Below are positions 30,850 to 42,984 of a stretch of DNA of 64,000 nt, piece after piece (the first letter of the stretch is position 1; each line of letters opens with the position of its first letter). Source of the DNA: Dichomitus squalens LYAD-421 SS1 (Eukaryota; Basidiomycota; Agaricomycetes; Polyporales; Polyporaceae). The position numbers were made by a program, and so were the translations under genes. The DNA is taken from contig NW_006766892.1 in NCBI RefSeq assembly GCF_000275845.1, forward strand, positions 524,736 to 588,735. Direction: 5' to 3'. Under the pieces are notes generated by a model. It was given only the letters and a program-made list of their open reading frames with translations, did not search any database and was not told the origin of the DNA.

Positions 30850-32329
30850 TGCGGCCGTGGAGAAGGACAGGAAGGAAGAAACAAGTTCTGGCCAACGACC
30901 CCCCGCCTCCGAACAGCGGTCCTCCAACTCAGACGCCTTCCGCGTGCGAACCGCCCACCTTCGCTGAGTTCAATTCCCAGCGCCGATCTTGCCGCCGCTT
31001 GATCGCTGGACTCATAGCCACATACACAACCTCCCTCTCACATACCTACACCGTCTCCTGTCCTCCCCCCTCCGCCCCGCCCTCCGTCCGCCGTGCTCGC
31101 GACTGTCGGAGAGCGCAGCGAACGGCATCAGCGGGGACTGCATCTTCACGGCATCCGACACGGGCGCCGCCACTTTCGCATTCCGCGACGATTCAGGCTC
31201 AGCCAATCAGCGTCTGCTTCCCGTGGCGAGCAACACATCGGTCCTTGTGTACCGCAGCGTGCATCTTCCGCCAGCTTCTCTTCCTCCTCGCTCCCTTCCG
31301 CCTCCTTTTCCAGCCCTCTGCTATTCCATCGTCCGAGACTGAACAATCATGACCTTGGCTGATTTTTCTGACTGCTCTTTGCCTAGGCTTGCTTGGGCGG
31401 CTTCTTGTCACCAAGCGCTTGCAATCACAGACCGGGCGCTAAACACGGGCGTCCGCTTCATTTCATCCATGAACGCAAAATGGACCTAGATGGCTGCGCA
31501 GCCGTATGCCAATTGATATCTTTGTCGTAGGGAAGGTGACCGATGACGGCAGTGTAAGTACGCATTCAGACACCTCCGCAATCGACTGTTAGGACCAAGG
31601 GCATCGACCAGTGGCACACTGTCACTTGAGCCATTGTAGGATCATGGCCTTTCTCATTGCCCCACGCAAATCGCCTTTGAAAGTTTAGACGAAAATCGTG
31701 TTATACGCGAATCACATTTATTGTCCAAGGTGTGACTAGCATGGGACAGCGCAGGGATACGGGGAGGCACGGAGGTACCAGGATGGCTTGGGTCACGATA
31801 AGTTTGAGATGGGACACGACGTCCCATAGTTGACAGCCCCCGGTGCTAGTCCTTTGCAATGGCATGCATATTATGTTAGACCTTAGCTTGAAACACAAAG
31901 CGCACGTTGAAACAATTCACGACGCAGTCCTTGTACGTCGTTTATACATGTGTAATACACCTGAGGTATACAATCTGCCATGCCGGCGGCCTGCCATACA
32001 GCGCCTTGATGGCTTCACACGTACGTCCCACAAGACTTTCCAATGAAGACCCAGCTGTGCCTCACGCCAAACATGATGCTCTCCCCGCACATATCAAAGC
32101 GATTGAGTTAACTGCGTTCCAAGGCCTTCCTATCACATTGACAGTCGTAACAATCATTATCACACCGACGGGAGCCACTCAAGACAGATGTGACGCGAAA
32201 GAGAAAAGGAATGCAGAATGATAGGTGCGTATGATACGATGAGGATGCACTATGCTGATGATGAGTGAGCAGGACATTACGACAAACTACACGAAATATG
32301 ACTTCACGCCCGAAACCCCCGATGCACGA
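30850..32329. other. intergenic: KDM5 promoter/leader and 14-3-3 3' flank
   Basis: 1480 bp. 30850-31370 is C/T-rich on the plus strand and probably the KDM5 5' leader and promoter. 31400-32329 is more A/T-rich, with short open frames only, and must include the 14-3-3 3' UTR. No RNA gene or repeat recognised. Confidence 0.4.
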
Positions 32330-33279
32330 TCATGCGCCCTCCTCAGCGGGGGCGTCAGCGGCATCATCCTTATCCACCGGCTTGTCTGTGACGCGGCCAT
32401 CAGCATCACGAATAGAGCGCAGACAATCCCGACTCACCAGACTCTTGCATGTCCGAAGTCCAGAGGGTAAGGTTGTCGCGGAGCAGTTGCATGATAAGAG
32501 TGGAATCCTTGTAGCTCTCCTCCGAGAGCGTGTCGAGCTCAGCAATGGCATCATCGAACGCCTGCTTGGCGAGATGGCACGCGCGGTCAGGGCTGTTGAG
32601 GATCTCGTAGTAGAAGACGGAGAAGTTGAGTGCGAGACCGAGACGAATGGGGTGGGTGGGGGGAAGCTCAGTGACAGCGACATCGGACGCAGCCTTGTAG
32701 GCCTCGAGCGACTTGTCGGCACTCTCTTTCCGCTTGTCGCCAGTGGCGAACTCGGCGAGGTAACGGTGGTAGTCACCCATCCTGGGTACGAAGGGCCGAT
32801 TAGCATACGATAACAGTGGCGACCAAAGGCCAACACTCACATCTTGTGGTAGAACACCTTGGACTCGCCAGAGGCGGCTGAGGGGATGAGGTGCTTGTCA
32901 AGAACATCGAGGATGTCCTCGCAGATCTTGGCAAGCTCGCTCTCAATCTTCTCCCGGTAGCCCTTAATCATCTTGACCTGGACCTCGTTGCCCTTCGACT
33001 CCTCCTTCTGCTCGATGGAGGAGACGATGCGCCACGACGCGCGACGGGCACCGATGACGTTCTTGTAGGCTACGGAGAGGAGGTTACGCTCCTCGACGGT
33101 GAGCTCCTGGTCGGACGAAGCAACGCGCTTCATGTTCTCGACCATCTCTGGACACGACAAATTAGGCATAAGCCACGCGCGACGGGAACCGCACAAAATG
33201 CAAAGCACGCACCCTCATAACGCTCAGCCTGCTCAGCGAGCTTGGCGAGGTAGACAGAGTCCTCACGAGACTGGGCCAT
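32330..33279 (-). CDS. 14-3-3 phosphoserine-binding adaptor protein
   Basis: Four exons: 33279-33213, 33147-32841, 32781-32438 and 32385-32330. They sum to 774 nt (257 aa). The N-terminus is [26 protein letters not shown]. Helix 3-4 region: [27 protein letters not shown], the 14-3-3 signature with the phosphate-binding [15 protein letters not shown] and the second signature [20 protein letters not shown] complete the fold. The last small exon encodes an acidic tail ([18 protein letters not shown]) that differs between paralogues. 14-3-3 dimers bind phosphorylated client proteins in the cytosol and nucleus. Fungi usually have two genes (BMH1/2-like); only one is in this window. Confidence 0.95.
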
Positions 33280-34392
33280 CTAGGGAAGGTGATACGTCAT
33301 CAGCACGCGTCAACAACGCGTCACACGCGTCGATACTTACTGCGATAGTGTTTGTATGGGGTGGTGGGAGAGTGAACGGGCTGCAAGGAGGAGGACGATC
33401 AGGACGATGGCGGAGACAACGAGGACGATACGGGAGACACTGACTGGCGATAGGAGTGGCGGGCGGATGATGAGAGAGTTGAAGCAAGCCGTGAAGGGAG
33501 ATAAATGAAGAAATTAAATTCAGAGCTGGGCAGAGGGTTGTTCGCCTGGGGCAGAGGGTAAGGTCACGTGGCAGGCTTCCGATGGAGGTTCTCCAGACGT
33601 GTGCTGCCATATCGGGAAGGCGCCGGCCGAGGGTCCGTCGCGACAAACGGACTCTGTCCTTTGTCCGACCCATCCTTTCTATCACAAACGTCTCCCCGTC
33701 CGCTCTTTGGGCTTTGTTCTCTCTTTCTTTTGTCTCCTCTCCCGTGCTACCATCCGGGGCTTTTGGCCGCTTTGTGCAGACAGAACCAGCTCCAATAGGC
33801 CAGCGCTAGCTCTACGGCGCCCAGCGTGTCTGACGTCGCTTTGTCAATGATCGAGATGTATGGTGCTATCCTTGTCCCGAAGCAGCGAGCTGGGAACCGA
33901 CACCGCCAAGCTTCCCCACAGCGAACACCGACCATGCTCCGGCGGCAGCCCAGGTCCACCGACTATAGCGCAAACCCTTTGACCATGACTGCGCCCGCTC
34001 TGCCTTGGGCCTGTGGCAAAGCTATCAGAATGCGAGTTAGCTGCTTCCCTATACATTAGCCTGCTCCATCAGTGCGACTGCCATCAGCCGCTGCGTTCCC
34101 AGAATGTGGCGGCCATCATGGGCAGCGGGTTACGTCTCGTACAGGTATCTACGCCTGTGCCGACAGGCGCTGCGCTCGCGACGAGTCCGATGCCACCTAT
34201 GCCCCACCACGTTTGGCAGAACCCGATAATCTCGAACCCTCATATCCGCTTAGTTAAACCGACAGATGATCTGTATCACCCTCATTCGCTACACTGCGCT
34301 CCAGTGCTACATTGCGCCCAGCTATCGCATACGGCAATCCACAATATTGTAATTCATTGCGAACCTTAAGCTTGAAGCTACTGTTACGCATA
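33280..34392. other. intergenic: 14-3-3 promoter and S28 peptidase 3' flank
   Basis: 1113 bp. The region just above 33280 (minus-strand upstream of the 14-3-3 start) is the expected promoter; T/C-rich sequence on the plus strand at 33660-33760 stands out. Short open frames at 33820-34370 match nothing I know. Confidence 0.4.
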
Positions 34393-36556
34393 TCAGTGCG
34401 CAGAGGGCTTCCACGCCGCGAGCCAGGGGCCAATAGCCTTCAATGCCTGCTGCTGAACACTCAGCACTGTCTCGTCCACCTTGCCGTTCGCCGTGCTCAA
34501 GTCCGAGCAGTGGAACCCGTCCGAGATGGCGAGCGGCTGCTGGGACGTGCTCGGGAAGTGCGTCCCGTCAGCGGCTTTCGTGGCTTCCCTCCAAGGATCA
34601 CCTGCAACATCGCATGCCACGTCAGTTCAAACGGGACAGCTCAGTGGACCGAATGCGGTGCGGTGAATGGGACGCACGATGGCCGTTCGCGAAGAAAAGG
34701 CGGTCCGCCTGGACGAACCACCCGTCATACGCCTTGTTCGTCTCGTCGACGCGCGGTACAGGAAGGGGTCCGTTTTGGGGGAATGCTTCCGGGAACCAGT
34801 ACGTGCACTGTCTCTCGTCGTAGGCAGGCTGGACAAGGCGCGTCACGATGGTCGGGTGGCCCTTAGGAGCGCCCTCCTGGAAGAAGCCTACCTCGTTGCA
34901 ACTGGTTACCTCGTCAGGGACGCCGGCATCAAAGTCAAAGAGAGGAAGGGTGCGCACACTATCCAGGTCCAGGAGCGACTAGCATTGTCAATCGAGGTGT
35001 CCGTCCAGTAGGCGGCAGTTGGGTCATAGGTGCCCAGGCAGGACCTAGACGCAAATACACGTTAATCTCCGTCCGGCCAGCATCGTCATACAATCAGGGC
35101 CACATACACTTGATCACTATCGCCGCAAACTGAGAAGCCCCTCACTGATCAGCGCTTGCATGCCGGTAACAAAGGGTACTGCTTACCTTCGGGATAGTAG
35201 GTGTTGTTCCAGAAGGAGCCCCAAGCCTGGAGGGCGTGCTGGAGGCCCCATCCCTTCGGGCCAGCGCTTACACCATTCTTGACCTCAAGTGCATCACAGA
35301 ACTCAAAGAAAGTTCCGTAACCACTGCTGGGGGAGAGCGATTGCCAGTCCCAAAGGTTGTTGCGCACTGAAACAAGGGATGTCAGCTACCGTCCATGACT
35401 TCCAGGCACACAGCAATGAACACGCACAAGCGCCCGCTGCGTCGTCGAGGTGGGGGCGCAGGGTCGTGAAGTTCCACACCAAAAGCAGCTCGTTGATCGC
35501 CGCCTCGCTTTTTGAGGAGAAGACGGAGTCGACGTGCGCGATGACAGCTTGGACGTCAGCGGAGCAATTCGAGGGCATATACTCCAGAATGGGCTGGAAA
35601 TATCCCCAGTAGTCGCTGTGTATGCATTGAACTCACGTTAGCGTCCCATGGCGACCGGGGGCGCATTTGGGCGAATAGACGTACGTAATACTTTCTACAA
35701 CAGCGGACGAAGCATACGCAGCCTGGAATAGATTAGGTTTGCTGCAGGCAGCGCAGTTGCTATCAGCATAGGTCCTTACGAGAGACCGGAAAAGCAAGCA
35801 CGCACTTGACGACAGTCCAGCTCGTGAGCGCACCCGAGTAAGACCCGCCAACAAGAACCCAAGGCGCCTGCCCAGGGGCGACTTTGTCGCCGTTAGGCTG
35901 GGGAAGCTTGACGTTCTTCGCGAAATACTCGAGGTCGTCAATCGCCTGTTGAATGGTGTGCACCTTGAGGCTCGCGACGGACAGGTCCGGGTAGGGGTTC
36001 GAGAGACCGTAGAAACGGTGCTCGAGCACGATCGCGGAGCCATTTTGCTGCTGGGCGATCTGGCCGTTGATGGTGCGGTTCGTAAGGTAACCCGAGTAGC
36101 CTGTTCGTCATGCACGCGTCAGTTCGTCCGCATACGCAATTTGACTGGAAACAGGCATGCTGACCATCAGCGTTCGACTCTCCCGGCGTGAACAGGACTA
36201 TCGGCCCGCCTAACGATAGTTGTGAATTCACGTGCCCTGATATTATGGATACAAATCCAATCCATACCAGACTCGTAGAACTCGTAAGTGTGCCAGTAGC
36301 GCTGTTTGAACGTCCCCAGCGACGGGTTGTTGTGGTCAATCAACTGGTCAAAGTAGTACGTCGTGTTGTAGGGAGGGAGGACCGTCCCATTCCGGCTCGT
36401 CACCGGGCCCGCCTCCTCCACGGTCGGAGCGGACACCTTGGGCACACTCGGACGGGGAGGGAAGTTTGCATGGATGCGCCCATTCGACGTGAGTGCGTGC
36501 GCGCCGAGGACGAACACCGCAAGGGCAGACGCCGCCAATCCGAGCTTGAGGACCAT
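34393..36556 (-). CDS. secreted serine peptidase, family S28 (Pro-Xaa carboxypeptidase/DPP7-like)
   Basis: The N-terminus is a signal peptide (VLKLGLAASALAVFVLGAHA), so the enzyme is probably extracellular or vacuolar. Exons then encode TYYFDQLIDHNNPSLGTFKQRYW, the family opening; GGPIVLFTPGESNADG; an NGSAIVLEHRFYGLSNPYPDLS segment; and the nucleophile block WVLVGGSYSGAL. That block matches the S28 G-G-S-Y-x-G pattern with Ser as nucleophile. Asp and His of the triad are expected in the C-terminal blocks GDPWREATKA and DGFHCSDL, which precede a tail ending WKPSAH. Several N-x-S/T sites (NTTYYF, NRTING, NGSAI) support secretion. S28 enzymes cleave after proline; the exact substrate is not predictable. 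The intermediate exons were read only partly. Confidence 0.88.
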
Positions 36557-38650
36557 CGCTAGTGTGCCAAGGTAGGGCCGCCTATCCGGAGGTCTTTAAG
36601 CCAAGGGTGCGCGGGGGCAGCGTTCTGGACGGTCGACAGGACGTCGTCAGTCTGGAGTATCGCTGCCGTTAAGTATATATACGCGCAGGAGGCGATAGGG
36701 CTCGCAATGGTACCGCCCATAGCCGTCGTCGCCCGGACACAAGCGTACGACGTGCCTTACAGTATGCCCGAGATTCCAGGGAGCACGCGACATCCCACAC
36801 TGCGACGTTCCCTTGGGGGCCCAGCGGATCACAGCGCCGTCGTTTGAGAATCTCAGCAGGATTGATGCGATAGGTCGTGGTCGCGGCCGAGAAGGAAGGG
36901 CCAACCATCTGCTCTCGGCTTCTCTGTCAATTGCGCGCCCGTCACCAGTCGTCACCTGTGCGGGTCCACATGGTCGCTCGCGACTTGGGCTACGACACGA
37001 CGATCCGCCGGAAGGCCTTCAGGAAACTGAGCGTGTTCGTTTGTGCCGTACAGCCTGTACAAGCCGAGCTTGATAAACAGTGGCTGATAGTGGCCGTGCG
37101 CATCAGAGCTCGTCATGAGCTACGATGGTGGCCGCACAAGTACGGTGCTGTCGACATGGCTATTAGAGCGTTTGCGCAATATCATTTCGTATTTCACGTG
37201 CTTGATTCCGAACAAAGTGTTGCCGGTACTACGATGACCGTCTTAACAACATGTTGCGTGCGTACAACAGGCGTTGACCCAGGACAGTGCAGAGTCCTGA
37301 TGGAAACACCATCGCCAGGATGTACGGCATCACTCCCAAGCGCCGGGAAGATAACCAGATTTAGAAAGAACTCCGCCAGGTCGTGATAGCGTCAGAATCT
37401 TCTTCAGAGATTAGGAGGATATACTTAGCGCTATGATGCAGCTCGTCCACTATACTTACGTGGGACCACGAGACACACAGGTGCCGGACCGCAAGGCAAT
37501 GTTCGTACTGACATACTTGAGACAGCAGATGGAGAAGTTGGGTGTTGTGTCATGCATACCGGAGAAACACGCCCCACTGATGTCCGCAAAACAGCCGCAA
37601 GGCGCTCCTCTGTGGCATGTGGGCACGCGATAAGCGGAATACAAGGAGTAAACACGTTGCTGAGTGAGGCTGTTCTTGGGGTTCCAAGTTATGAAAATGC
37701 CAAAGAATGACAGTTCGGAGAGCAAGCTCCATGACCTTACCTGCCTATGAACGATATGGATTTGGTACTATGGACGCCCAATGCAAGCTCTCCCTGGTGG
37801 TGACATCGTGTTAACGCGATAGGGAGTGGCGACAACGAATGGGTATGGAAGCCGAAGAACGTGCCTCTGCTTATGAGCAGGTTCGGGGGCTAATAAGTAC
37901 GTTCTGTCCTGGTGAGTAAGGGAAAGAATTGAGCGGACATCGGAGGCAGCCAATAGGCAAGACGCCTCAAGATGCTCCCCGTCAGCGGGACGTCGCACCG
38001 ATGACCATCGATGGCACAAGCGGAGCTCCCGAGCGGGAGCAATCTGTACAGGAAACGGGGTTTCAATATGACCGGTTGGTTTCCGTCGGCATGTTGTTGT
38101 CCACTATGTGTCCATCGCCAATCACGGAGAGCCCTAAACGTGGTTCAAGCATGGCAAGGAGACAGCTCGGGCAGAGAGGACCGCATGTTGACGTTCTTGT
38201 AAAGTGGGCTTCCCATCATTCCTATAGTGGTCAACAACTTGCTGTCAGGTATGGGCCTCGGACTGAAGAGCTCACCTGGATGCCTATGTCCGTTACGAGG
38301 GCCCTGGGAAGACGGACCACATAGTGCATAAGTATAACCATGACTCCTTCCGGACGGCTTGCGAGATTACCATCAACAATGGTCGTTGTCATTACAAACA
38401 AGCATGCGTACGGTATGAGCAAAGATATGGCGGAACACCCCTGGAGCATCATCGACGTATCGGATCGTAAGATACACTAACCTATCGTGAAAAAGTCCGC
38501 GGAGTAAATATGCATACAACAAGCATTCCGGACCAAGGTCAGCGCTCAGCAGTACCCAACTATATATCGTTAGCATCACATATATACCATGGACTCATCG
38601 ATCACGATCACCAAGTCCAAGATCTGCGGACCACAAAGGCGGGCCCGCCA
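36557..38650. other. gene-poor stretch between S28 peptidase and coiled-coil gene
   Basis: 2094 bp. 36557-36700 must contain the S28 promoter and 38500-38650 the 3' flank of the next gene. The rest has only short open frames with no recognisable motif (for example 37433-37633 plus and 37929-38324 plus). Composition is less coding-like than the neighbours. It may be decayed sequence, but I cannot name a source. Confidence 0.35.
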
Positions 38651-41604
38651 TTAGCTCCGGAAACTAGCGTACGACATCGACGGCGACGAGCTGCGGAGTT
38701 TAGACGGACCAGCAGCGTACACCGTGCTCCCGCGCGTGTTCGCCATGGTGTTTGCCGCGGTGTTTGGACTAGCCATGCTCCTCAGATCCTCCGTGCTAGC
38801 AAGGAATGCCGGGTCAACATAGCCAGTAGGATCGTAGTGCTGAAATCCTCCCGACTTGCGTGAAGTCTCGCTGTTGATTGAGCCAACCGACGATATCCTG
38901 TGGATTTGAGGCGAGCCTGAGAGCGGCCGCCCGAACATGGCTGGGGTCGAACCCGCATGGAGGCTCAGACTCCGTTGATGATCACCAGCGGACGCGCGAG
39001 AAGCCGGGCGAGCTGCCGAAGCACCACCCTCTTGGGAGAATGACTGGCGGGACGACGGTCGGGACGGTGACCGCAATACCCTCGGTACAGGAGGGTTAAC
39101 ATCAGGATACCCTGCCATGGGGACGGCTTGACTCGGAGTGATGGGGCGCGCAGACGGAGGTCGCTCGCTTGGGTGTGCTGACTGTGGACGCCCTGATGGC
39201 GATCTAGAGCGATTCGGGTAGCCACCCATTGCACCGAAATTGATAGAACCTGAGCGTGATTCCGGCGTGCCGAGACTGCTGAAAGAAGGGCTCTGTGCCG
39301 TCCCAGAGCGAACTGGGTAGCTGCGCCCAGGGTCCGGAGTGGCCCTAGTCGACGAGCCAGCGACTGGGGTGTGGGAAGGGGGAGGGATGTAGCGGTACGG
39401 GGATTGGGAACGAAGTGGTGGCGCTCCATAAGAATAGAGAGAATTGCCGCCATAGCCAGCAGCCGCCGAGTGTGGTCGAACAGGCGTGGGGGTACTAGGC
39501 GCCTGAGGTAGCTCCTGGCGGGAGGTGTCCGGTGATAGCATACCAGGGTAATGGGAAGTAGGCGACAGTACGTTCGAGCCAGGGCCGGACTGTGAGGGTT
39601 AAGGAACATTTTTGTTCAGTTCGAATTCCGCAGCCCGCTACTTCACGCCCACAAGAACGGACAGGAAGACTCACCGGCGGCTCAATCTGAATGCTAATGG
39701 GCGTAGAGGACTCAGTTCGACGGTGGGACTCTGCGCCTAGATACGACGAGTGACCCTCCGACGGCGGAGATTGGGCGGAATGCGAGCGACGATGCGAGCG
39801 AGGTGAAGGGGTAACCGGCACAGTGGGCACATTTCGCGGGTCGCCGAGAGGCGATGGAGTGCTGATATGCGCCGGTCTATCGGGTGTATACAACCTCTCC
39901 CGGGATGACGATGGATGGCTCTGAAAGAACAAGTGAGTATCAAACTCGGAGTAGGTGCCGAGTAGAACCACTGACCTGGCTCGCCGTCGATCGTCGCCAC
40001 TGGTCCATCTGCTCTGGGTCTGAGTACCGCGGGTCACTACCAATCCGCTGGTTTAGCTCCCGGCTACGAGTGCGATGCATATCTGGTATATCGGTCCCTG
40101 GGGCGTCCTCCGCTACTGGGAAATTGAGGGGTTCCGGCATAATAGAGCTCAGCACGCGCCCCTCCGTACCGGGGCTAAACTCCATAGAACTTGAAACTTC
40201 TGGGATGGCGCTCAGCCCTGAGCTACGCTCGCGGAGGCCGCGTGTAGCAGTCTTCGGCGAGCTGACGAGTTCAAATTGGGATATAGTTGTCGATGGAAGT
40301 GACTCGGCAACGGAACGCGGCGAACCCCGTGGCCCCCGCTGACCATACGCATAGTCACGAGTGTCGACTCTTAGAGCTGCGGCAGATCGAGGATCATCGG
40401 ATTGCGTACTTAGGGGAGCAGTTGCCATAGACGGAGGCGGGTGCATCTGGTGAGGAGAAGGTAACGATATCATGCTGTCGGGACCCATCGGAGGGAAATA
40501 GCCATCGGAGGAGGGCGGCGCATCCTGTATGGATGTAGGACGAATGTATCGCATCTCTTCGTCCTGCGATGCAGGCCAGCCAGACGAGCCACCCGCTTGC
40601 GATCCACTCGGCAAGGGAGCTGAACGAAGCGTTGATGGGGTCATCATGATCTCCCGAAAACGCGAGCCTTGGGCTCCTGCTCCATCCTGATCGTAAGCGG
40701 AGGCAAGCGGCACGTTCTCCGGTGCAGGGGTAAAAAGGTTCATCATGGAGAAACCGTCCAAGGTATCTGTGCGCCCGGGGTGGGCCGCAGACTGACCCTC
40801 GCCAGAGGTTCCCGCAATGATGTTACCCAACGGCCCCAAGCCTGCCGGTGGTATGTCGAGAGGGCCTTCGACGAGGCTCATACCGCGTGCTTGCTGATAA
40901 CCCCGTCGAAGGCCCTCCTGGTATCCTTCTCTGCGACCCTCCTCCTTCGCCTTCATCATCAGCTGCTCCTCCTTCAGCCTCCGGGCCATGGATCGCGCCC
41001 TAGCTGCGGCCGCCTCCGCACTATCTCGCTGCTGCTCGATATCCTTCAGCAAGTCCGAGCCCCGCAGGATTTCCCTCTGCGCATTGTCCAGCTGGACCTT
41101 GTACATCCGCAGCTCAGAATGTGCGCGGTCAAGCTCCTGCTGGGTCGCAAAGCGGGCCTCATTCACGATCTTGAACCGCTCGGCGAGCTCGAGGGCGCGT
41201 CGTTCGGCCTCTTTCGCCCGCTGCGTCTCCGAGTCGAGACGGTCGAGCGCAGCATGCAGGACCTGGCGCAGCTTCTTGGCTTCTTTCGTGTCATCCACGA
41301 GGTACTTGACGCGATGGCTGAGGCTGAGGCGATCGTAGTCGGCTCTCCGTTTAGAGTGCCGCCGATCATTCAGGCTGTTGCCTGCGCCGGAGTGAAGCGA
41401 GAGCTGAGAGTTCCGGGGATCGAGTGTCTCAATCGCCTCTTCTACATCTTCATTGAGGGGAGCGAGGTCGCGCTCGCTATCTGTAGCATCTTCCTGCAGG
41501 GGTGAACTGCTGGGGATTGGTATGCGAGCATGCAGAGATGTCAAGAGCACTTACTCGTCCGAACTGTTCGAGAGGCGGGCCCTCAATTGATCTGAGGTGT
41601 TCAT
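38651..41604 (-). CDS. uncharacterised coiled-coil protein with long disordered C-terminus
   Basis: Four exons: 41604-41555, 41506-39976, 39920-39675 and 39589-38651. They sum to 2766 nt (921 aa) with consistent phases. Residues 1-70 are acidic and Ser-rich. About residues 75-225 form a strong coiled coil starting SHRVKYLVDDTKEAKKLR and running through ELERFKIVNEARFATQQE-like heptads into ARARSMARRLKEEQLMMK. An Arg/Gly/Tyr motif closes the coil (GRREGYQEGLRRGYQQARG). The remaining 700 residues are Ser/Pro/Arg-rich with many S-P and R-S sites and no folded domain visible. I do not recognise the family; similar coil-plus-tail proteins are common in basidiomycetes and are usually listed as hypothetical. 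A cytoskeletal or cell-cortex scaffold is conceivable, no more. It is divergent from COQ10. Confidence 0.7.
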
Positions 41605-42010
41605 GTATCGTAAGCGTAGAGTTTGGTTGTTCCAACGGATGATGGAAGGCGCGCGGATATTAGCAGAGCAGGTATTACAGACGTGCTGGGTGACGCGGGG
41701 TAGTCTTAGCCTTGGCAGACGCGATGACGACACCAAGCCAGAACAATTGGTTGGTCGGTATGTATACAGAGAACCGCAAGCGCAGCGTATAGAAGATACA
41801 ACAGACAAGATCTATGATGAAGTAGAGTGCATGGTGCAGGAGACAAGGGCAGCGCAGGGCAGAGGAAGATTTCTTGGGAACAAGGGGCGCCAGCAGACTC
41901 AGAGTTTGCGTCGCCGGACACTATACGGGCACCGCGCGAGCGTCTCCTCCCCCGCCAGTGAGTGCCGCGGTTCCACTTCGCTGAGTCCACCCTCATGGAC
42001 TCTACCTAGC
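41605..42010. promoter_or_regulatory. bidirectional intergenic region between the coiled-coil gene and COQ10
   Basis: The two start codons face away from each other across 406 bp, so both promoters lie here. The COQ10 reading frame is open upstream of its first plausible Met, but the extra residues look non-coding. No clear TATA box. Confidence 0.45.
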
Positions 42011-42834
42011 ATGGCCCTCCTCCCTCGTCTCGTGCACGGCGCGACCCCCTTCCTAACTAGACGGATATTCAAACTACCGGACCTCTCATCCCTAGCCCCA
42101 CTTGCAGGCCACGATGGAAACGGCTCACGGCCACAAGTATACCATGAACGCAAGATATTCCCGTACGTGGGGCTCCCAGATGAGTTCCGGATGAACGCTC
42201 CGACTGAGGCCGCGGACTCTATTCGCAGTTACACACAGAAGCAGCTATACGAACTCGTCGCCGACGCATCGTCGTATCCTAGATTCCTGCCGTTCTGCAC
42301 CAGTGCACGTGTGCTAAACAAGGAGCCACATCCCTCTGACCCGCACGGGCGTCTTAGCATGGATGTCGAACTAACGGTCGGCTTCATGTCGTTCACCGAA
42401 AGCTATGTCAGCAAGGTGACATGTAGGCCATACGAGTCCGTGGAGGTGAGCTGCGTGTTGCGCGGGCCGAGGGAAAAATACACGGACCTGTTGCTGACGT
42501 AGCATGTACGTTGTAGGCCGTCGCGGCATCTTCTACGCCCTTGTTCAAGTCCTTGGATACGATATGGCGGTTCCAACCCGCGTCCGCACAGTCACCGCAT
42601 CTGGGCGCTGGCTTGCCTTCGCCAGCAGAACATCTCAAATCAACTACCGCAGCACCTCAGCCGGCGAGTGCAGGGGACGCGAGTCCAACTCTCGTCACCC
42701 TAGATTTGTCCTTCGCTTTCGTGAATCCTGTACACGCCGCGGTATCCGCGACGTTCTTTGGTCAAGTGTCAAAGATGATGGTTAAGGCATTCGAGGAACG
42801 ATGCTTGGAGATCTACGGAGAAGGGAAAGCCTAG
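42011..42834 (+). CDS. COQ10: coenzyme Q-binding protein COQ10 (START-like domain)
   Basis: Two exons: 42011-42445 and 42517-42834 (250 aa). The N-terminus (MALLPRLVHGATPFLTRRIF) is basic and amphipathic, a likely mitochondrial presequence. The START/polyketide-cyclase core is clear: KIFPYVGLPDEF (a family motif), YTQKQLYELVADASSYPRFLPFC, LSMDVELTVGFMSFTESYVSKV. The second exon gives PLFKSLDTIWRFQP, LDLSFAFVNPVHAAVSATFF and the C-terminal amphipathic helix MMVKAFEERCLEIYG. An insertion of Pro/Ala/Ser residues sits between the W-R-F strand and the LDLSF strand. Coq10 binds ubiquinone in the inner membrane and supports its use in respiration and its synthesis. Start chosen at the Met that opens the presequence. 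Confidence 0.93.
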
Positions 42835-42984
42835 ACTTGTTAGGACATTGTACTGTTATCGGACACTTGATTGAGGACACTGTCTTCTATTCAACGAGGC
42901 ACCCTATTGGCCGGAATGATCATTCCTTTGGAATAAAACTAGGTTCCGTAGCTAGCTTCCGCTCCATCACAACGTCCGTGAGGA

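Noticed and set aside
37433..37633. 66-codon plus-strand frame in a gene-poor region
   Set aside because: No known motif, no splice context and composition like its surroundings; probably chance.
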